Shown in pieces: positions 59,747 through 64,000 of a stretch of DNA of 64,000 nucleotides. The stretch is from Whalleya microplaca (Eukaryota > Ascomycota > Sordariomycetes > Xylariales > Xylariaceae), in contig MU385710.1 of NCBI GenBank assembly GCA_022497155.1, positions 1,898,796 to 1,962,795 on the forward strand. Reading direction: 5' to 3'. The notes under the pieces are model-generated. The model did no database searches. It saw nothing but the letters and a program-made list of their open reading frames with translations, and was not told where the DNA came from. The translations under genes and the position numbers were made by a program. Position 1 is the stretch's first letter. The number at the start of each line of letters is the position of its first letter.

Positions 59747-62400
59747 ATATAAAAAACGCTTAAAACTTTTTCGGAAATAAAATAATTTTTTAAAGTAAAT
59801 ATTAAATTAGCTTTTTATAAAATTAAAATTAGGGAGGGAAATAAATAAAAAACGGCTTTTTATACCCGTTTTAAACTATTCGAATAACTTATAACTTTTT
59901 TCGGCTTAATAAATACTTCCGTAATATTTTAATATTATATAAATAATATATTAAAAAAATACCTAAATATCTTTTATTTAATATATATAAATGATATATT
60001 AATTTATTTTTTAAAATAAAATAAAATTATATCGATATAATAAAAAAGGTATTAAAATATTTAGAAATAGCGGGCTTAAATTGAGATATAAATAAATGTA
60101 AATTTATAATAACTATTACGAAATATTTAAGATTTATTATTGAAATAAAAAAAGGGTTTATATAAATCCGGCTAAAATATAAATAATTAAAAAATAAAAC
60201 CTTTTTAAAATGTTTAAAGAAATCCGTAATTTTTTAAAATTTACAAATTTTTACCGGGATTTTATTAAAAACTATATAGATTTTATTACTTTTTTATCGG
60301 CATTTATAAAAAAGGGGGTACTATTTCGATAAAAGCTTTCGGAAAATCTAACGTTTAAAAACCTTAAATAAACGTTTTTAAAAAACCGGCTTTAATATAA
60401 TAAAAACCCGAACGGGAAATAATAGTCGAAATAAATTACTCGGGATAAACTTATAAAAATACTTATTATAACGTAATAAATAAAAGATTTTATTACTTAT
60501 AGCCTATTATTTTAAACGTTTAACTTTAATGAAAATTAATTATAAAATTTATAATAAAAAACTACTAATAATTATAAACTATTTATGAATATAAAACGCG
60601 GAATTATAAAACGTAACTTTAATATTTATAGTTTTATTTAATTATAAAAATTTAAAATATTTTATAACTTTTAAAAAACTTTCTAAGCGATAAATATATT
60701 AGTTAGAAAAATTAATATATTTTAATTTCCGATTAAAATTTTGCGTTAAGCGTTTAAACATTAAACCCGACGTTTTTTTATAACGCAAATAAAACCTACT
60801 ATAAAAAATAAAAAATAAAAAATATAAAAGACAGGAATTTTAATTATTATAAAAAAAATAATTATTTTATATATAATTTAAAAGATATAAATAAATAAAT
60901 ATTACTAAAATAAAGTATATTTAATTATACGGATAAAATATCCCGGAAGGCAAAAAAATTTCGAATATAAAAACTTATAATCGCTATAAAATATAAAAGT
61001 AGCAAAAAACCCGAGTTATATGTAAGCAATAAAAATAATAGCCAAAAAAATTTAAGCGTTTTTTAAAAACTTAAATATAAAAATATCGTTATCGGAATAT
61101 AATATTAATAATAAAGGTTAATTATATTTCCGTAAGCGTATTTAAATCTTTAATTAAAAATTACTTTATACTATATTAATATAAAATACCTACAACTTAT
61201 ATTTAATAAAATATCCGGGAAAAGAAATATACTAATAATATTTTCGAGAACGTTTTATTAGCCTACAATATCGGCATTTATAAAACGTTTCTATAAAAAT
61301 TACAATATTTATAAAAAAACGGTATAACGTAATTAAAAAAAAACTTTTAAAATTATTACTTATCCCGGATCGATTTTATAATAAGCTATTTATTAATTTT
61401 ATAACCGACCTACTAATTATTTCCGAATAAAACCTTACTTTTATAATAGTAATTTTTAATTAATTAAAAAAATAGGTTATATTAAAAGTTATAATTTTAA
61501 TAAAAGCGAAAATATATACCGAACGGTTTATAAACTATTATTAAAAATATTATAGTTTTTCTTATATTATAACTAATAATAAAAAATCTAATTAAATAAA
61601 GTAGTTTTAAAAATAGCTTCATTTATTAATAAAAATAAAAATAAAGTAACATTTATTAACTATATTTTACCCGGAAATTAACGGAGCTATTAAATAAATA
61701 AATTAAAAAGTATTAATATATTTTTAAGCGTTTATATTATATACTTAATTTAAATAAAACTTATTATTACCGGAAATAATACTCGCTATTAATAACCGAA
61801 ATACTATAATAATAAAGTTAAATCTTTTTTTATACTTTATAAATATTATATAAAACTGATTTTAATAATAAAATATACCCCGGGACTTATTTCCGAACCG
61901 CGCGTACGGGCGAAAGTTTTTATTTAGCGTTTAAAAAAGCAATAAAATTTACATAAGCTATAATAATAATTATATAATAATAATAATAAAACGTAATTAA
62001 TAAGCGGCAATTTTTTTATAAAATAATTTTAAATAAAATATAAAATATAATTAACGCTTAAAAATATTTTTATATTTTAATTTTTATAAAAGCTAGCATA
62101 ATTATATATTAAATATAAAATAACGCGCGTTATTAATTTTTAAATTATAAAATTAAATATATTAAAAGAATATAACTAATTTTATATTAAATTTGTTTAT
62201 TATATAAGAAATAATTCCTTACTTTTTAAAAAAACAAAAATATATAACCTTTTTTTATAATTAGTAAAAAAAAAAATTAGCAGGTAAAAAAATTATTTAA
62301 ATACTTATTAAATAAAAAAGTAAAAAATACTAAATAAATATTAATAAAATTATTAAATTATATAACTTTAATATAAAAACCGTTCGAAAACTTAAAAAAT
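59747..62400 (+). mobile_element. 3' part of the interrupted Ty3/Gypsy element (RT, RNase H, probable integrase)
   Basis: Reading the + strand from 59751 through RIP-type stops gives the rest of a gypsy reverse transcriptase: KLAFYKIKIREGN, a KTAFYTRF segment, TFFGLINTSVIF (the P-F-G-L-x-N-A-P region) and the active-site region IYINDILIYF (Y-L-D-D-I-L-I-Y-S in intact elements). It continues with CKF..T.TKYL and NFLKFTNFYRDFIKNY of the RT connection (about 60090-60290). RNase H-like sequence follows to about 60830 and probable integrase to about 62000. The element cannot be functional. Its 3' LTR was not identified. Confidence 0.75.
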
Positions 62401-63846
62401 ACCGAAATAATAAACTGTTTTAAAAATATTTTAGCGATATAAAAATAAATAATAAGCTTAAAAAATTAATATAAAGGAAAAAATAAAAACTATATTTATA
62501 TAGTAATTATAAAAATAATAAAACATTAATAAAATAAAAAAATAAAAAATATAAATAAAATAAAAAATTATTATAAAAAATTATAAATTTTTATTATTAT
62601 AAATAACGTAAATATTATTTTTAAATAAGCAATAAATAATTTTCTTTATTTATATAATTTTTTTAATAAACCGATAACTAAAATTATTATAAAACTAACC
62701 GAAAAATGTAGTAAATTTAACTAAACAGCGCATTTATATTAGCCGAAGGCTAATAATTTAACTCGGTTTTTTATTATTTTTTTATTTATATCTATCGCTT
62801 TTTTTTTCTACCTTTATAAAATTTTTTTAAAGAAATAGCTAAAACGACGGCGAAAAATATTAACGGGAGTAAAAAAAACGCGCGGGCAAAAAATACGTAA
62901 GCTATACCCGAGCAAAAAGTTTATAATAATAATAAAGGCGAGCGGGATAAGCCGAAAAAAAACCGGAAATAAAAATATGCGTACGAGTTATAAGCGCGGC
63001 ATTACTTATTATAAAACGCGTAATAATTATAATATCGCTAATATTATTAGCGATATATTCGAGCGGGTAAATAACTTTCCTAAATGCAGCTATAAGTTAT
63101 TTTTATATAACGTATAAGTTAAAAAAATTATAAAAAAATAAAATAACAATTTATATATTATTTTTATTATTACTAAACCCCGGCCCGGCTTAAAACTATA
63201 ACGTTTATTTTATTATATTTAAAATAAACAATAACGTTAATAGCGCGTTATATTCGCGCTTTAGCCGACTTTTAAGCGGCGATAAAAAATAAAAAAAATA
63301 AAAAATAAAGGTATTATAAAAAAGCGGGAAAAAACGACTTACTAAAATTTAAGCTATTATAAATTTAATAAATTTTTATTAAAATAGTAATAAAAAAAAG
63401 CAAATCTCGGTACTTATAAATAGCTATAAAATAAGGTTGAAAAATAATAATCGAATAAAAAAACAAAAAATAACTTATAATAAAATAATTATAATTTTTA
63501 ATATATTTTATATATTATATATTATAAATAGCTAAATATAGTTAATATTATATTGAAAATATTTTAGTATTAAAAAAAGAAAAAAAAACTTATAAATTTA
63601 ATGGGAATAAAAAGTAGAAAAGTTTTTAATTATATAACTAACGTAAGAACTGTATAAAATATAACGTATAAAAAGAAAAAAAGCCGCAAAAATAACGCAA
63701 ATAAATAACTTATTAAAAGCAATAAAGCCGGAAAAAAATGAAACGAAAATATAGCGGCAGTAACGAAAGCGAAAATAAGTAAAAATAGCGGTAAAAAAAC
63801 GCGCTATAAAAACATTATAAAAACGCATATTAATAACTTAAATAAT
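62401..63846. other. AT-rich RIP-like DNA without recognisable content
   Basis: No gene or element could be identified. The only longer open frame (63598-63828, minus) is a chance frame in AT-rich sequence, coding for Phe/Ile/Tyr-rich nonsense. Residual CpG-rich words occur at about 62870-63010. Confidence 0.5.
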
Positions 63847-64000
63847 AAAAAAATTAAAAAATTAAAAAGTTAGAAAATTAGAAAATTAAAAAATTAAAAA
63901 ATTAGAAAATTAAAAAATTAAAAAATTAAAAAATTAAAAAATTAAAAAATTAAAAAATTAAAAAATTAAAAAATTAAAAAATTAAAAAATTAAAAAATTA
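63847..64000. repeat. 8-bp tandem repeat TTAAAAAA running off the window
   Basis: About 19 head-to-tail copies of an 8-bp unit TTAAAAAA with early variants TTAGAAAA and TTAAAAAG; the last copies are perfect. It continues past the end of the window, so its full size is unknown. Confidence 0.9.

Noticed and set aside
63598..63828. 76-codon open frame on the minus strand
   Set aside because: Phe/Ile/Tyr-rich product expected by chance in nearly pure AT sequence; no domain.
1..64000. CRISPR arrays, operons, ribosome-binding sites, rRNA genes
   Set aside because: Not expected in this eukaryotic sequence, and none of the corresponding patterns was seen.

Overview
The window is nuclear DNA of a filamentous ascomycete (Pezizomycotina; Sordariomycetes is my inference). 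It has short phase-consistent introns with GTRNGT donors and CTRAC branch sites, genes on both strands without operons, typical fungal proteins, and an AT-rich compartment that looks mutated by repeat-induced point mutation (RIP). It falls into three parts.

1) 1-30 kb is a normal gene-dense core with ten recognisable or conserved genes and one weaker small ORF. In order: a Whi5/Nrm1-type cell-cycle repressor (+); a small Cys-rich ORF (+, uncertain); a HEATR5/Laa1 AP-1 accessory protein (-); a YebC/TACO1 mitochondrial translation factor (+); Pet100 (-); Smp3, GPI mannosyltransferase 4 (-); Las21/Gpi7, GPI ethanolamine-phosphate transferase 2 (-); a conserved fungal protein of unknown function (+); the nucleolar four-RRM protein Nop4 (-); condensin subunit Ycg1/CAP-G (+); and a rhomboid protease (-). 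Introns here are mostly 50-80 nt. Functional neighbours stand out: TACO1-like and Pet100 (both complex IV biogenesis) converge, and Smp3 and Las21 (both GPI-anchor assembly) are consecutive.

2) 30-45 kb is accessory DNA: sparse genes, long stretches with nothing recognisable, and two short AT islands (about 30.64-30.86 and 40.39-40.62 kb). It carries a DUF1275 membrane-protein gene with a shortened C-terminus (-), an isocitrate lyase/PEP mutase superfamily enzyme in nine exons (+), a DHA2-type MFS transporter in nine exons (+) and a DUF6594 fragment (-). Many introns here are 120-172 nt. At least five, in three unrelated genes, share termini: GTRAGTAGCATC at the 5' end and GATRCTGAC at the branch site. 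In two of them the ends can pair as a 10-bp stem. They look like a family of introner-like elements, the most interesting signal in the window.

3) 45-64 kb is a gene-free, extremely AT-rich, RIP-like block. A degenerate Ty3/Gypsy element on the + strand is split inside its reverse-transcriptase domain by an approximately 11.5-kb LTR retroelement on the - strand. That inner element has 227-bp LTRs at 48272-48498 and 59520-59746, a 4-bp ATAT target duplication, a candidate primer-binding site and a polypurine tract. The window ends in an 8-bp TTAAAAAA tandem repeat. No rRNA, tRNA or CRISPR array was found.

Coordinates of spliced genes come from exon joining by eye, using reading phase, splice consensus and protein-family continuity; no transcript evidence was available.
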